A stretch of DNA of 64,000 nucleotides from an uncultured Ignavibacteria bacterium (GTDB lineage: Bacteria; Bacteroidota; Ignavibacteria; Tepidaquicellales; OLB5): positions 1 to 64,000 of the forward strand of contig CALMYL010000018.1 in the NCBI GenBank assembly GCA_937873695.1, written 5' to 3'. How positions within the stretch are numbered: the stretch's first letter is position 1; every line of letters starts with the position of its first letter. Under the pieces are notes generated by a model. The model had not been told where the DNA came from. It did no database searches and saw nothing but the letters and a program-made list of their open reading frames with translations. Of the stretch, positions 54,168-63,854 are shown piece after piece. The position numbers and the translations under genes were made by a program.

Positions 54168-55367
54168 GTGAGCCAAAGCGATGTTATCATTGCGGGTGCA
54201 GGTATAGTTGGGCTTGCCACTGCACTTAAGATTCTTGAATCAAAACCGGGTACAAAGATTCTGATTCTGGAAAAGGAATCCGGTGAAGCCAGGCATCAGA
54301 CAGGCAACAACAGCGGCGTAATTCATTCAGGCATATATTACAGACCGGGGAGCTTAAAGGCGCAGAACTGTAAAACAGGCTACAATCAGCTCCTTGATTT
54401 TTGTAACAGGCACGATATTAAGTTTGATATCTGCGGTAAGGTGATAGTTGCCACCAGTGGAACGGAACTGCCAAGGCTGGCAAATATTTATGAGCGCGGA
54501 ATTGCAAACGGACTTGTAAATATAAGATTCATTGAGAAAGATGAACTGAAGGAACTGGAGCCGCATGCATTTGGCATTAAAGCGATACACGTTCCGTACA
54601 CGGGCATAATTGATTACAAAGAAGTTTCACGAAAATATGCTTATCTTATCCGCGAAGCCGGCGGAGAGATCAGATTCAACGAAAAAGTTGTAAAGATAAA
54701 TAATTCAGGAAGCAGCATTGAAGTTTCTACGCAAAACAGTTCTTTTAATTCAAAAATATTTATTAATTGCTGCGGCCTGCAATCTGATGAAGTTGCAGGT
54801 TTAAGCGAAAAGAGACTGGATACAAGAATTATTCCTTTCAGGGGCGAGTACTACAAGATCAAACCCGAAAGAAGATATCTTGTAAGAAACCTTATATATC
54901 CTGTGCCTGATCCGGCATTCCCGTTTTTGGGAGTGCATTTTACAAGAATGACAAACGGCGAAGTGGAAGCAGGCCCGAACGCAGTGCTTTCATTTAAGAA
55001 AGAAGGCTATAAAAAGACAAGCTTAAGCGTGAAGGATAGTTTCAGAACTTTCACCTGGAAAGGATTTTACAGTATCGCATCAAAGTACTACAAAACCGGG
55101 TTTGGTGAATTCAGAAGGTCGTTCAGCAAAAAGGCGTTTGTAAAGGCACTGCAGAAACTGATGCCCGAAATCACAGCGCAGGACCTTGTACCCGGCGGAG
55201 CCGGAGTGCGTGCACAGGCAATTAGTATTGAAGGTAAACTAATCGATGATTTTTTGATACACGATTCCGGGCGCATTGTAAATGTACTTAATGCCCCCTC
55301 CCCTGCTGCTACATCAAGCCTTGCCATAGGGCAGGCAATAGCCGAAAAGATTGTAAACAAATTATAA
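54168..55367 (+). CDS. lhgO: L-2-hydroxyglutarate oxidase/dehydrogenase
   Basis: The 399-aa flavoprotein oxidises L-2-hydroxyglutarate to 2-oxoglutarate. It has the FAD-binding dinucleotide fold (IIAGAGIVGLATALKIL) and the family hallmark HQTGNNSGVIHSGIYYRPGS. The GEYYKIKPE and PDPAFPFLGVHFTRM segments and the GGAGVRAQAIS end are also present. It probably starts at GTG, 5 bp after pruA. In E. coli it belongs with glutarate/lysine breakdown; here it sits with pruA, linking glutamate-derived carbon to the TCA cycle. Confidence 0.93.
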   Translation: MSQSDVIIAGAGIVGLATALKILESKPGTKILILEKESGEARHQTGNNSGVIHSGIYYRPGSLKAQNCKTGYNQLLDFCNRHDIKFDICGKVIVATSGTELPRLANIYERGIANGLVNIRFIEKDELKELEPHAFGIKAIHVPYTGIIDYKEVSRKYAYLIREAGGEIRFNEKVVKINNSGSSIEVSTQNSSFNSKIFINCCGLQSDEVAGLSEKRLDTRIIPFRGEYYKIKPERRYLVRNLIYPVPDPAFPFLGVHFTRMTNGEVEAGPNAVLSFKKEGYKKTSLSVKDSFRTFTWKGFYSIASKYYKTGFGEFRRSFSKKAFVKALQKLMPEITAQDLVPGGAGVRAQAISIEGKLIDDFLIHDSGRIVNVLNAPSPAATSSLAIGQAIAEKIVNKL

Positions 55368-55372
55368 GTAAT

Positions 55373-55627
55373 ATGAAAATAGTAAAATATTTATCAGCTT
55401 TGCTGGTTTTGGGACTTGTACTGAATTGCAGCAGGATAACGGAGAAGGTTGAAGAAAAAGTTAACGAGAAGGTTAATGAAAAAATTGATGAGAACCTGAA
55501 AAAGATCGATTCAAGCTTAGACAGGAAATCGATAGATTCATTAATGAAACAACTTGATACGCTGAAAACAAAAGCTGATTCATTGTTACAGGAAGAAACC
55601 GATAAGAGATCTAAAAAATCCAAATAA
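55373..55627 (+). CDS. Small coiled-coil lipoprotein 1
   Basis: The 84-aa lipoprotein has a signal peptide with lipobox LVLNC followed by a strongly heptad-patterned helix (TEKVEEKVNEKVNEKIDENL, then LMKQLDTLKTKADSLLQEE). It is 5 bp from lhgO and 9 bp from a second lipoprotein of similar design, so the two may interact. No family recognised. Confidence 0.65.
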   Translation: MKIVKYLSALLVLGLVLNCSRITEKVEEKVNEKVNEKIDENLKKIDSSLDRKSIDSLMKQLDTLKTKADSLLQEETDKRSKKSK

Positions 55628-55636
55628 GAATCTTAA

Positions 55637-55930
55637 ATGAAAAAGCCAATTTTGATTTTTGCCCTGATGATCTGTACTGCCGGCTTTTTCACAGGATGCG
55701 GAGTGTTCGGCAAAAAGAAGTTTGAAGATACAGATACTTACAGAGAAATGATGCGGGCACAGGAAGAAACTGATAAAAAGCTGGATTCTATAAGACGGGA
55801 AAATTATAAACAACTGAATGATTCCGTTAACAACGGCTTTAAGAGGAAACTGGATTCACTTAAACGCAGCACTGATTCACTTGAAAAAGAACTTGAAAAA
55901 AGCATACAGAACCTTAAGAACAGCAGATAA
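55637..55930 (+). CDS. Small coiled-coil lipoprotein 2
   Basis: The 97-aa lipoprotein has signal peptide MKKPILIFALMICTAGFF and lipobox FTGC. A charged helical region with heptads follows (EETDKKLDSIRRENYKQL, FKRKLDSLKRSTDSLEKELE). It shares the SLDR/SLKR-DS-L repeat style with lipoprotein 1. It is probably a periplasm-facing coiled coil; function unknown. Confidence 0.65.
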   Translation: MKKPILIFALMICTAGFFTGCGVFGKKKFEDTDTYREMMRAQEETDKKLDSIRRENYKQLNDSVNNGFKRKLDSLKRSTDSLEKELEKSIQNLKNSR

Positions 55931-55970
55931 CAGAAACAGGAATAATTAATAATATTAAATTAATTTTAAG

Positions 55971-57185
55971 ATGAAAATACACGAATACCAGGCAAAACAG
56001 ATCTTGTTAAAATACGGGGTGCCCGTACAAAACGGAATACCCATAAAGGATATGTCGGAATTTGACGGCGCTCTAAGCACACTTCAGTCACACGGAATAA
56101 ACCAGTTTGTAGTTAAATCACAAATACATGCCGGCGGCAGAGGAAAAGGAAAAGTATATAATCCTGCTAACCGCGAAGAACTGATTCTTGATGGCGGCGT
56201 AAAATTCACCACAGATGCTGTTAAAGCTAAAGAATATGCTGAAAAGATACTTGGCAACTTGCTTGTTACTCACCAAACCGGTGAAGAAGGCAAGCTGGTT
56301 CAAACACTATTTATTACCGAAGGACTTGATTATACGCATGAATTCTACATCGGTATTCTGCTTGATAGAACCGTTGGCAAAAATGTCATAATGGCTTCTA
56401 CAGAAGGAGGCGTGGAAATTGAAAAAGTTGCGGCTGAAACACCTGAGAAGATAATTAAAGAATGGGTTGACCCCAATATCGGCTTGCAGCCTTTCCAGAT
56501 AAGAAGACTTGCTTTCGGGCTTGGTCTTGAAGGCGAAGTATTCAAGAATTTCGTTCCTTTCATTAAGACACTTTACAAAGCATATGAAGAAAGCGACGCA
56601 TCACTGATCGAGATCAATCCGATGGCCATACTAAACGATAAGAAGATAGTTGCGCTTGATGCAAAAATGACACTTGATGATAATGCAATGTTCAGGCATA
56701 AAGATTACCCGGAGCTTAGGGATACAAATGAAGAAGACCCCCTTGAAGTTGAAGCATCAAAATACAACCTGAACTACGTTAAGCTTGATGGCAACGTAGG
56801 GTGTATGGTTAACGGCGCCGGACTCGCTATGGCAACAATGGATATCATTAAACTAGCCGGCGGAGACCCTGCTAACTTTCTGGATGTTGGCGGCGGAGCT
56901 TCAAAAGAAACCGTTGAAAACGGTTTCAAAATAATTCTGACCGATCCCAATGTTAAAGCCATATTGGTTAATATCTTCGGGGGTATAGTAAGATGTGACA
57001 GGGTTGCAGGCGGTATCATTGAGGCTGCAAAAAATATTCATATTACCGTGCCTGTTGTGGTAAGACTTGCAGGTACAAACGCAGATATCGCTAAAAAGAT
57101 GCTTGATGAATCAGGGTTGAATATTATCAGCGCAGATGGATTTAAAGATGCAGCCGAAAAAATAACCCAGGTTTTAAACAATTAA
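55971..57185 (+). CDS. sucC: Succinate--CoA ligase, beta subunit
   Basis: The 404-aa subunit has the ATP-grasp domain (MKIHEYQAKQILLKYGVPV; KSQIHAGGRGKGK; EINPMAIL) and the C-terminal CoA-ligase domain (DVGGGASKETVENGFKIIL, VNIFGGIVRCDRVAGGI). With SucD it converts succinyl-CoA to succinate with substrate-level phosphorylation in the TCA cycle. It is somewhat longer than the usual 388 aa. No sucD is adjacent; the partner must lie elsewhere. A toxin-antitoxin pair follows. Confidence 0.95.
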   Translation: MKIHEYQAKQILLKYGVPVQNGIPIKDMSEFDGALSTLQSHGINQFVVKSQIHAGGRGKGKVYNPANREELILDGGVKFTTDAVKAKEYAEKILGNLLVTHQTGEEGKLVQTLFITEGLDYTHEFYIGILLDRTVGKNVIMASTEGGVEIEKVAAETPEKIIKEWVDPNIGLQPFQIRRLAFGLGLEGEVFKNFVPFIKTLYKAYEESDASLIEINPMAILNDKKIVALDAKMTLDDNAMFRHKDYPELRDTNEEDPLEVEASKYNLNYVKLDGNVGCMVNGAGLAMATMDIIKLAGGDPANFLDVGGGASKETVENGFKIILTDPNVKAILVNIFGGIVRCDRVAGGIIEAAKNIHITVPVVVRLAGTNADIAKKMLDESGLNIISADGFKDAAEKITQVLNN

Positions 57186-57195
57186 TTATTTATAT

Positions 57196-57402
57196 ATGCT
57201 TAAAACAATTGAGGCTTCAATTGATAAAGATGGCAATGTCCATCTTAAGGAATCAGTTAAACTTAAAAATTCCCGCAAAGCATTAGTAACCATTTTAGAT
57301 GAAGATGACTCCGTAAACGAGATCACTCTTGTCAGTCAGGATGCTTTAAGTAAAGACTGGAATAATCCGGATGAGGATAAAGCATGGGCTCATTTGCAGT
57401 AG
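57196..57402 (+). CDS. Antitoxin of a MazF-type pair
   Basis: The 68-aa protein begins with a short beta-strand region (TIEASIDKDGNVHLKESVKL) and ends with the tail SQDALSKDWNNPDEDKAWAHL, a motif characteristic of antitoxins encoded ahead of PemK/MazF or RelE toxins. It neutralises the toxin and probably represses the operon by analogy. Its end overlaps the toxin gene by 19 bp, indicating coupled translation. It lies 10 bp after sucC. Confidence 0.8.
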   Translation: MLKTIEASIDKDGNVHLKESVKLKNSRKALVTILDEDDSVNEITLVSQDALSKDWNNPDEDKAWAHLQ

Positions 57403-57728
57403 GCGATGTAATATTAGTAAAATTCCCATTTTCAGATCTTTCAGGCTATAAATTGAGACCTGCAGTTGTGATTATTGATGATTTGAATAATGATCATATT
57501 CTTTGTCAAATCACCAGCAAGGAATATTCAGATATGAATGCAATAAAAATAAATCCTTCAGACTGTCTAGATGGTTCTTTGGAGATGATAAGTTATATCA
57601 GACCGTTAAAATTATTTACAGCAAATGAATCGATTTTCCTGCGCAAAATTTGCAGTGTTAAATTGGGTATTCTGAAGACTGTAAATAAAAAATTGATTGA
57701 TTTGATCAATACTCAAGAGACAACTTAA
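57384..57728 (+). CDS. MazF/PemK-family mRNA interferase toxin
   Basis: The 114-aa protein has the MazF fold: VGDVILVKFPFSDLSGYKLRPAVVI at the N-terminus, QITSKEYSDMNAIKI and SYIRPLKLFTANESI. Such toxins cleave RNA at short sites; the sequence preference is not predictable. It ends directly at the gatB start codon, so the pair sits inside a housekeeping gene run. Confidence 0.87.
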   Translation: MGSFAVGDVILVKFPFSDLSGYKLRPAVVIIDDLNNDHILCQITSKEYSDMNAIKINPSDCLDGSLEMISYIRPLKLFTANESIFLRKICSVKLGILKTVNKKLIDLINTQETT

Positions 57729-59189
57729 GTGGAAAACATATTTTCAAAATACGAACCGGTAATAGGGCTTGAAGTTCACGCGCAGCTTAAAACAAAAAGC
57801 AAAGCTTTTTGTTCATGCTCAACGGAATTCAATGCTCCGCCAAATACAAATGTTTGCCCTGTTTGCCTGGGACATCCCGGCACATTGCCCGTTCTGAACA
57901 GGAATCTGGTGGAGTTTATTTTAAGACTTGGCACAGCAACAAACTGCAGCATCAGGACAAGATCAATTTTTGCCCGCAAGAATTACTTCTACCCTGATCT
58001 GCCTAAAGGTTACCAGATATCGCAGTTCGATCAGCCAATATGTGAACACGGTAAGGTTGCGATTGGTGATAAGACGATAGGCATTACACGTATCCACATG
58101 GAAGAGGATGCAGGCAAATCTATACATGATATGTCCACAGATGAATCGCTGGTTGATCTTAACCGCTGCGGAGTTCCGTTGATAGAAATAGTAAGCGAGC
58201 CTGATATTCGCGATTCAAAGGAAGCGTACGATTACCTTACCATGCTAAAGCAATTAGTGATATACCTGGATATTTGTGACGGCAATATGGAAGAAGGCAG
58301 CCTGAGGTGTGACGCGAATGTTTCAGTCAGGCTTAAAGGAGCTGAAAAGTTCGGCACTAAATGCGAAGTGAAGAACCTGAATTCATTCCGAAATGTTGCT
58401 GATGCGCTGGATTATGAAATTAAACGCCAGATTGAACTTATCGAAAAGGGCGGCGAGGTAACTCACCAAACCATGACATTTGACGCGAGGAATAAAGCTA
58501 CTATTCCGATGCGCTCAAAAGAAGAGGCCCATGATTACCGCTACTTCCCGGAACCGGATCTTGTTACAGTTTATGTAGATGAAAAATGGAAGCAGGAGAT
58601 CTCCTCATCTTTGCCTGAGCTGCCGCATATCAAAACAAAACGCTTTATAATTGAATACAATCTGCCCGAATATGATGCTGAAGTATTGACCCAATCACGG
58701 GAACTGGCGGATTATTTTGAAAGCGTCTGCAAATTAATTGATAAGCAGAGTTATAAGACCGCAAGCAATTGGGTAATGGGTGAAGTGATGAGGGTACTTA
58801 ACGAAAAGAAGATAACCATTTCCGGGTTCAATATCAGCGGTCAGAATCTTGCTGCACTTGTTAAATTGATTGCAGATGGCAGGATTTCTAACAATATTGC
58901 AAGAGAAGTATACTCTGAAATGCTGATGACAGATGGCCCTGAAGATACTAAGCAGGACCCGGAAAAAATTGTAAAAGATAAGAACCTGCTTCTGGTAACA
59001 GATACCACTGAAATTGAAGAGATAGTAAAGAAGATTATCGCAGATAACCCCAAAGAAGCTGAGCGCTTCCGCGCAGGCGAAACAAAACTGCTGGGATTAT
59101 TTGTAGGAAAAGTCATGAAAGAATCAAAAGGGAAAGCTAATCCCAAAACAGTAAATGAACTTATAACAAAGAATTTAGGCAATAACTGA
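57729..59189 (+). CDS. gatB: Asp/Glu-tRNA amidotransferase subunit B
   Basis: The 486-aa subunit of GatCAB amidates mischarged Glu-tRNA(Gln) and/or Asp-tRNA(Asn). It has the N-terminal signature YEPVIGLEVHAQLKT, the zinc-type Cys (CSCSTEF, VCPVCLGHPGTLPVLN), SLRCDANVSVR, HDYRYFPEPDL and the C-terminal YqeY-like helical tail. The GTG start directly abuts the toxin stop. gatA and gatC are not nearby. Confidence 0.96.
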   Translation: MENIFSKYEPVIGLEVHAQLKTKSKAFCSCSTEFNAPPNTNVCPVCLGHPGTLPVLNRNLVEFILRLGTATNCSIRTRSIFARKNYFYPDLPKGYQISQFDQPICEHGKVAIGDKTIGITRIHMEEDAGKSIHDMSTDESLVDLNRCGVPLIEIVSEPDIRDSKEAYDYLTMLKQLVIYLDICDGNMEEGSLRCDANVSVRLKGAEKFGTKCEVKNLNSFRNVADALDYEIKRQIELIEKGGEVTHQTMTFDARNKATIPMRSKEEAHDYRYFPEPDLVTVYVDEKWKQEISSSLPELPHIKTKRFIIEYNLPEYDAEVLTQSRELADYFESVCKLIDKQSYKTASNWVMGEVMRVLNEKKITISGFNISGQNLAALVKLIADGRISNNIAREVYSEMLMTDGPEDTKQDPEKIVKDKNLLLVTDTTEIEEIVKKIIADNPKEAERFRAGETKLLGLFVGKVMKESKGKANPKTVNELITKNLGNN

Positions 59190-59226
59190 TACGGCAATAA
59201 AACCGTAAGTGAACGGAGAACAACCT

Positions 59227-60006
59227 ATGCCACACAAGAAACTGATAGTTGCAAACTGGAAAATGAACAAAGGACTTGTTCAGTCACAGCAATTTGCGGA
59301 TGAACTGAAACTGTTTTCAGATAAACATAAATTAACTGATACAGAGGTAGTGCTTTGCCCCCCCTTCACATCACTTGACGCCGTAAATAAAAAAATTAAC
59401 GGCACCCAGCTTAAACTTGGGGCGCAAAATATGTACTTTGAAAGCATTGGTGCTTTCACAGGCGAGATATCAGCCGGTATGCTTAAATCCTGCGGCTGCG
59501 AGTATGTAATACTGGGGCACTCAGAACGCAGGCAGTACTTTAATGAAACAAACTCAATAATTAACAAAAAAGTACTTAAAGCGCTGGATGAAGGCCTGAA
59601 ACCCATTGTATGCCTTGGCGAAAATCTGCAGGAACACGAAGATAAGCTTACCGAATCAGTGATAGAAGAACAGCTCTCGGCATGCTTAACTCATGTAAGT
59701 GAAGAAGGCGTTGTAAACGTAACCATAGCTTATGAACCTGTATGGGCGATAGGGACAGGAAAGAACGCAACACCGCACCAGGTTGAAAGCGCGCATAATT
59801 TCCTTAGAAAAAAGCTGAAAAAAATGTATAACGAAGAGGTCTCGAAAAACACAAGGATCATTTATGGAGGAAGCGTTACCCCCGAAAATGCAAAAGAGCT
59901 TTTTGCTTCCCAGACTGTTAACGGCGGCCTGATAGGCGGAGCATCACTTGAAGCTGAAAAGTTCATTAAGATAATTAATTCATCAAACTCAAATATCAAC
60001 AAATAA
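59227..60006 (+). CDS. tpiA: Triosephosphate isomerase
   Basis: I prefer the ATG at 59227 (MPHKKLIVANWKMN) with a GGAG ribosome-binding site nine bases upstream, over a GTG six codons earlier. The 259-aa TIM barrel has ANWKMN (substrate Lys), LGHSERR (His electrophile), AYEPVWAIGTG (catalytic Glu) and the phosphate loop YGGSVTPENA. It interconverts DHAP and glyceraldehyde-3-phosphate in glycolysis. Confidence 0.96.
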   Translation: MPHKKLIVANWKMNKGLVQSQQFADELKLFSDKHKLTDTEVVLCPPFTSLDAVNKKINGTQLKLGAQNMYFESIGAFTGEISAGMLKSCGCEYVILGHSERRQYFNETNSIINKKVLKALDEGLKPIVCLGENLQEHEDKLTESVIEEQLSACLTHVSEEGVVNVTIAYEPVWAIGTGKNATPHQVESAHNFLRKKLKKMYNEEVSKNTRIIYGGSVTPENAKELFASQTVNGGLIGGASLEAEKFIKIINSSNSNINK

Positions 60007-60027
60007 ATCATATAAGGTAAATATAAA

Positions 60028-61206
60028 ATGAAGGAAGTAGTAATAGTATCAGCAGCCCGCACTGCTGTTGGAGCGTTTAACGGAAGCTTAAGCGGATTTT
60101 CAGCTCCTCAGATAGGTTCATTCGCGATAAAGGAAGCAGTTAAAAGAGCCGGAATTAAACCCGAAGAAATTGATGAAGTATTAATGGGTAACGTATTGCA
60201 GGGCGGACTTGGCCAGGCACCTGCCAGGCAGGCTTCTATTGCAGCCGGAGTTCCGAATACAGTATCTGCAACAACAATAAACAAGGTATGCGGTTCCGGG
60301 TTAAAATCAGTGATGCTGGGCGAGCAGGCAATTAAGTCAGGTGATGCTGAAATAGTTGTGGCCGGCGGAATGGAATCAATGACTAATGCGCCATATATTC
60401 TAAAAAAGGCCCGCAACGGCTACAGGATGGGTAATGGCGAGATCTTTGATCTTATGATACACGATGGTCTTTGGGACCCCTATGGCAATAAACATATGGG
60501 TATGCTTGGTGAGCTTTGCGCTGCAGAACATAAAGTTACCCGCCAGATGCAGGATGAATTCGCAAAGGGCTCCTACGAAAAAGCGCTTGATGCGATAAAG
60601 AATGGTTACTTTAAAGATGCAATTGTTCCGGTAGAGCTGAAAGACAAAAAAGGAAATGTGACCCTGTTTGATACTGATGAAGACCCCGGAAAAGTGAATT
60701 TCGAAAAGGCATTTTCGCTTAAACCCGTATTCACAAAAGAAGGAACCATAACTGCATTCAATGCTTCAAATATCAATGACGGCGCGGGAGCAGTTGTTCT
60801 TATGTCTAAAGAACAGGCCGCAAAAAGCGGAGCAAAACCAATGGCAAGGATCTTAACACAGACAACATTTTCACATCACCCGGACTGGTTTACAACCGCC
60901 CCCGGTTATGTTATCGATAAAGCCTGCAAAAAAGCGGGCCTTACCAAAGATGATATTGACCTGTTTGAAATCAACGAAGCATTCGCAGTTGTAAGCTGCG
61001 CGGTAAATCAGATAGCAGGTATTGATCCCGCAAAAGTGAACGTTACCGGCGGAGCGATCGCTATCGGCCACCCAATTGGAGCATCGGGAGCCAGGCTGCT
61101 CATTACGTTGATGTACAATCTTCACAGGCTCAACAAACGCTACGGCCTTGTAACATTGTGTAATGGTGGTGGTGAGGCTACGGCTATGATCATTGAAAAG
61201 ATATGA
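60028..61206 (+). CDS. thlA: Acetyl-CoA C-acetyltransferase (thiolase)
   Basis: The 392-aa thiolase has the nucleophilic Cys ([14 protein letters not shown]), [16 protein letters not shown], the His of [13 protein letters not shown] and the second Cys of [13 protein letters not shown]. It condenses two acetyl-CoA to acetoacetyl-CoA or runs in reverse in beta-oxidation. It heads a four-gene unit with hbd and an acyl-CoA dehydrogenase. The stop overlaps the next start by four bases (ATGA). Confidence 0.94.
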   Translation: MKEVVIVSAARTAVGAFNGSLSGFSAPQIGSFAIKEAVKRAGIKPEEIDEVLMGNVLQGGLGQAPARQASIAAGVPNTVSATTINKVCGSGLKSVMLGEQAIKSGDAEIVVAGGMESMTNAPYILKKARNGYRMGNGEIFDLMIHDGLWDPYGNKHMGMLGELCAAEHKVTRQMQDEFAKGSYEKALDAIKNGYFKDAIVPVELKDKKGNVTLFDTDEDPGKVNFEKAFSLKPVFTKEGTITAFNASNINDGAGAVVLMSKEQAAKSGAKPMARILTQTTFSHHPDWFTTAPGYVIDKACKKAGLTKDDIDLFEINEAFAVVSCAVNQIAGIDPAKVNVTGGAIAIGHPIGASGARLLITLMYNLHRLNKRYGLVTLCNGGGEATAMIIEKI

Positions 61207-61793
61207 GGTATTTTGCATTCATACTTATCCTTTTTTTACTTTCTTCACACCGGGTATACTCTCAGGTTGATACGAACATATGGAATGATATGAAAAAAGT
61301 AGAAAGTGATAATTATTCATTTTTCGTTCCTAATAAGTGGCGGGATATGGATATGAGTATGTTTGGCATGCTTCACTATTATGAAGCCAGCGGTCTTGCT
61401 TTCCCTTTAATGCATAACGGGTCGAATCCGGTTATAGTAATATTGTGCCTAGTTAAAACCAATGAAAAGTCTTTGGAAGTACTGAAAACAGATATAGAAA
61501 ATGGCTACGCAAAAAATAAGGACAGGGTTTTTAAGGATAACTTCTATTTCGAAAGTGAAGAATTCACTTTGGCGTCATCTCAGAAAGCATATTTGATCAA
61601 CACTCGTTTTTTCAGGAAGTCGAAAGATCTTGAGCAAAGCAGATTTGACCTGGCAGTTTTTTCAGATAAAGCAAACCAGGGTTATATGTTTACAATCTCG
61701 ATCCAATACGCTGATGAAACATACCAGTTTGAAAAGGATTTCAAGCTGAAAGAATTTGCAAGAAAATTCTTCAGTTATTTTTCTCTAAACTAA
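61203..61793 (+). CDS. Exported hypothetical protein within the acyl-CoA cluster
   Basis: The 196-aa protein has a signal peptide (1-20, ending VYSQ) and a compact domain resembling bacterial PsbP/DUF1795-like secreted domains (VESDNYSFFVPNKWRDMDM.., EFTLASSQKAYLINTRFF, FTISIQYADETYQFEKDFKL). I base that resemblance on the pattern 'YSFxxPxxW' only. It overlaps the thiolase stop (ATGA) and hbd starts 15 bp later, so it is co-transcribed with enzymes of acyl-CoA metabolism, a puzzling partner for an exported protein. Confidence 0.6.
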   Translation: MRYFAFILILFLLSSHRVYSQVDTNIWNDMKKVESDNYSFFVPNKWRDMDMSMFGMLHYYEASGLAFPLMHNGSNPVIVILCLVKTNEKSLEVLKTDIENGYAKNKDRVFKDNFYFESEEFTLASSQKAYLINTRFFRKSKDLEQSRFDLAVFSDKANQGYMFTISIQYADETYQFEKDFKLKEFARKFFSYFSLN

Positions 61794-61808
61794 AAATAAA
61801 TTACATTA

Positions 61809-62666
61809 ATGAATATTCAGAATATTTCAGTAATAGGTTCAGGCACTATGGGCAATGGAATTGCCCATGTATTTGCCTTATACGGCTATAAGGTAACATT
61901 GATAGATATTAAGGAAGAATTCCTTGAAAGATCAATTAAGACAATTACAGGAAATCTTGAACGCCAGCTTAAGAAAGAAGCAATTACCAAAGAGAAAATG
62001 GAAACCGCACTGGCGAATATCAAGACTTCAGTAAATTTAACAGACGCAAAGGATTCAGAGCTGGTTATCGAAGCGGCGACTGAGAACTTTGAGATCAAGA
62101 AAAGCATTTTTAAAACGCTTGATGAAAACTGCAAAGCTGATGCAATACTTGCAAGCAACACTTCATCAATATCTATCACCGAAATTGCCGCATTTACAAA
62201 GAGACCTGATAAGGTTATCGGAATGCATTTTATGAACCCCGTGCCGGTTATGAAACTTATCGAGGTCATACGCGGACTTGCCACAAGCAATGAAACTTAT
62301 GGTATAATAAAAGAGCTTTCAGAAAAGATAGATAAAGTACCTGTTGAAGTGAACGATTACCCCGGCTTTATTTCAAACAGGATACTGCTTCCAATGCTGA
62401 ATGAAGCAATGTACTGCGTAATGGAAGGGGTTGCTGAACCCGAAGCAATTGATAATGTAATGAAACTGGGTATGGCTCACCCCATGGGTCCGCTTACGCT
62501 TGCTGATTTTATCGGGTTGGATGTTTGCCTGTCCATAATGGAAGTGCTTCATGGCGGACTGGGAGACTCAAAGTACCGCCCCTGTCCCCTGCTTAAAAAA
62601 ATGGTAGCAGCCGGGTATTTAGGCAGAAAATCGGGTAAAGGTTTTTACGATTATACAAAGAAATAA
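61809..62666 (+). CDS. hbd: 3-hydroxybutyryl-CoA dehydrogenase
   Basis: The 285-aa NAD(P)-dependent enzyme interconverts acetoacetyl-CoA and 3-hydroxybutyryl-CoA. It has the nucleotide-binding [17 protein letters not shown], the catalytic segment [19 protein letters not shown] (His-Asn), [17 protein letters not shown] and the C-terminal [12 protein letters not shown] domain. It follows thiolase and precedes the acyl-CoA dehydrogenase; a crotonase gene is missing from the cluster. Confidence 0.95.
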   Translation: MNIQNISVIGSGTMGNGIAHVFALYGYKVTLIDIKEEFLERSIKTITGNLERQLKKEAITKEKMETALANIKTSVNLTDAKDSELVIEAATENFEIKKSIFKTLDENCKADAILASNTSSISITEIAAFTKRPDKVIGMHFMNPVPVMKLIEVIRGLATSNETYGIIKELSEKIDKVPVEVNDYPGFISNRILLPMLNEAMYCVMEGVAEPEAIDNVMKLGMAHPMGPLTLADFIGLDVCLSIMEVLHGGLGDSKYRPCPLLKKMVAAGYLGRKSGKGFYDYTKK

Positions 62667-62687
62667 ATCAATTAAATAAAAACTACA

Positions 62688-63830
62688 ATGGATTTCAATT
62701 TTACAGAAGAACAAATAGCAATAAAAGATACTGCCAGAGATTTCGCTCAGAACGAGATAGCACCTTCATCAATTGAAAGGGATATTAAGGCTGAGTTTCC
62801 TTTTGAAATTGTAAAAAAACTTGGCGAGTTTGGGTTTATGGGCATGATGGTTCCGCCGGAATGGGGCGGCGCGGGTTTTGACGCAGTAAGTTATGTACTT
62901 GCAATGGAAGAAATATCCAAGGTAGATGCGTCAGTTGGTGTGATAATGTCTGTAAACAACTCGCTGGTTTGCTTTGGCATTAATCACTGGGGTACAGATG
63001 AACAGAAGGAGCGTTTTTTGAAGCCGCTGGCTTCAGGGCAGAAGCTGGGTTGTTTCTGCTTAAGCGAGCCTGAAGCAGGAAGTGATGCAACGCAGCAAAA
63101 GACCGAAGCCGTTAAGGACGGAGACTACTATATACTGAACGGTATTAAAAACTGGATAACCAACGGGAAAAATGCCGATGTGTATTTTGTAATGGCAATG
63201 ACCGATAAAGAAAAGGGCCATAAGGGAATTTCAACATTCCTGGTGGAAAAAGGAACAGAAGGACTTGATACCGGGATAAAGGAAGATAAGCTTGGAATCA
63301 GAAGCAGTGATACATGCACAGTCAGCTTCAACAATTGCCGAGTTCATAAAGATCAGTTGCTCGGGGGTGAGGGCTTGGGGTTCAGAATAGCCATGGAAAC
63401 ACTCAATGGCGGCAGGATAGGCATAGCCGCCCAGGCGCTTGGCATAGCCCAGGCATCACTTGAAGCTGCAACCAAATACGCTAAAACCAGAAAGGCATTC
63501 GGAAAGCCTATTTCAGATCTTCAGGCAATACAGTTCAAACTGGCTGATATGGCTACCAATGTTGAAGCAGCAAGGAATCTTGTACTTCATGCAGCATGGA
63601 ATAAAGACCAGAACTTACCTTATGCCAAAGAAGCCGCAATGGGTAAACTGCTTGCAAGTAAGGTTGCGGTTAACAATGCGCTTGAAGCAATACAGGTTCA
63701 CGGCGGTTACGGCTATGTGAGAGAATATCTTGTGGAAAGATACTTAAGGGACGCGAAAATAACTGAAATATACGAAGGAACATCAGAAATTCAGAAGGTC
63801 GTTATTTCAAGATCAATGCTTAAAGATTAA
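62688..63830 (+). CDS. Acyl-CoA dehydrogenase (short-chain/butyryl-CoA type)
   Basis: The 380-aa flavoprotein has CLSEPEAGSDA, the ITNGKNADVYFVMAMT and RKAFGKPISDLQAIQFKLADMA segments and the catalytic Glu in IYEGTSEIQKVVISR, as in short-chain enzymes. It introduces the 2,3 double bond in acyl-CoA with electrons to ETF, or the reverse in butyrate formation. No etfAB genes are adjacent. Last gene of the long plus-strand run. Confidence 0.93.
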   Translation: MDFNFTEEQIAIKDTARDFAQNEIAPSSIERDIKAEFPFEIVKKLGEFGFMGMMVPPEWGGAGFDAVSYVLAMEEISKVDASVGVIMSVNNSLVCFGINHWGTDEQKERFLKPLASGQKLGCFCLSEPEAGSDATQQKTEAVKDGDYYILNGIKNWITNGKNADVYFVMAMTDKEKGHKGISTFLVEKGTEGLDTGIKEDKLGIRSSDTCTVSFNNCRVHKDQLLGGEGLGFRIAMETLNGGRIGIAAQALGIAQASLEAATKYAKTRKAFGKPISDLQAIQFKLADMATNVEAARNLVLHAAWNKDQNLPYAKEAAMGKLLASKVAVNNALEAIQVHGGYGYVREYLVERYLRDAKITEIYEGTSEIQKVVISRSMLKD

Positions 63831-63854
63831 AATTTTCTGAAAAATTTGAAAACA

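Noticed and set aside
60028-63830. Complete butyrate or beta-oxidation operon
   Set aside because: Crotonase and etfAB are missing, so a complete pathway cannot be claimed from this window.
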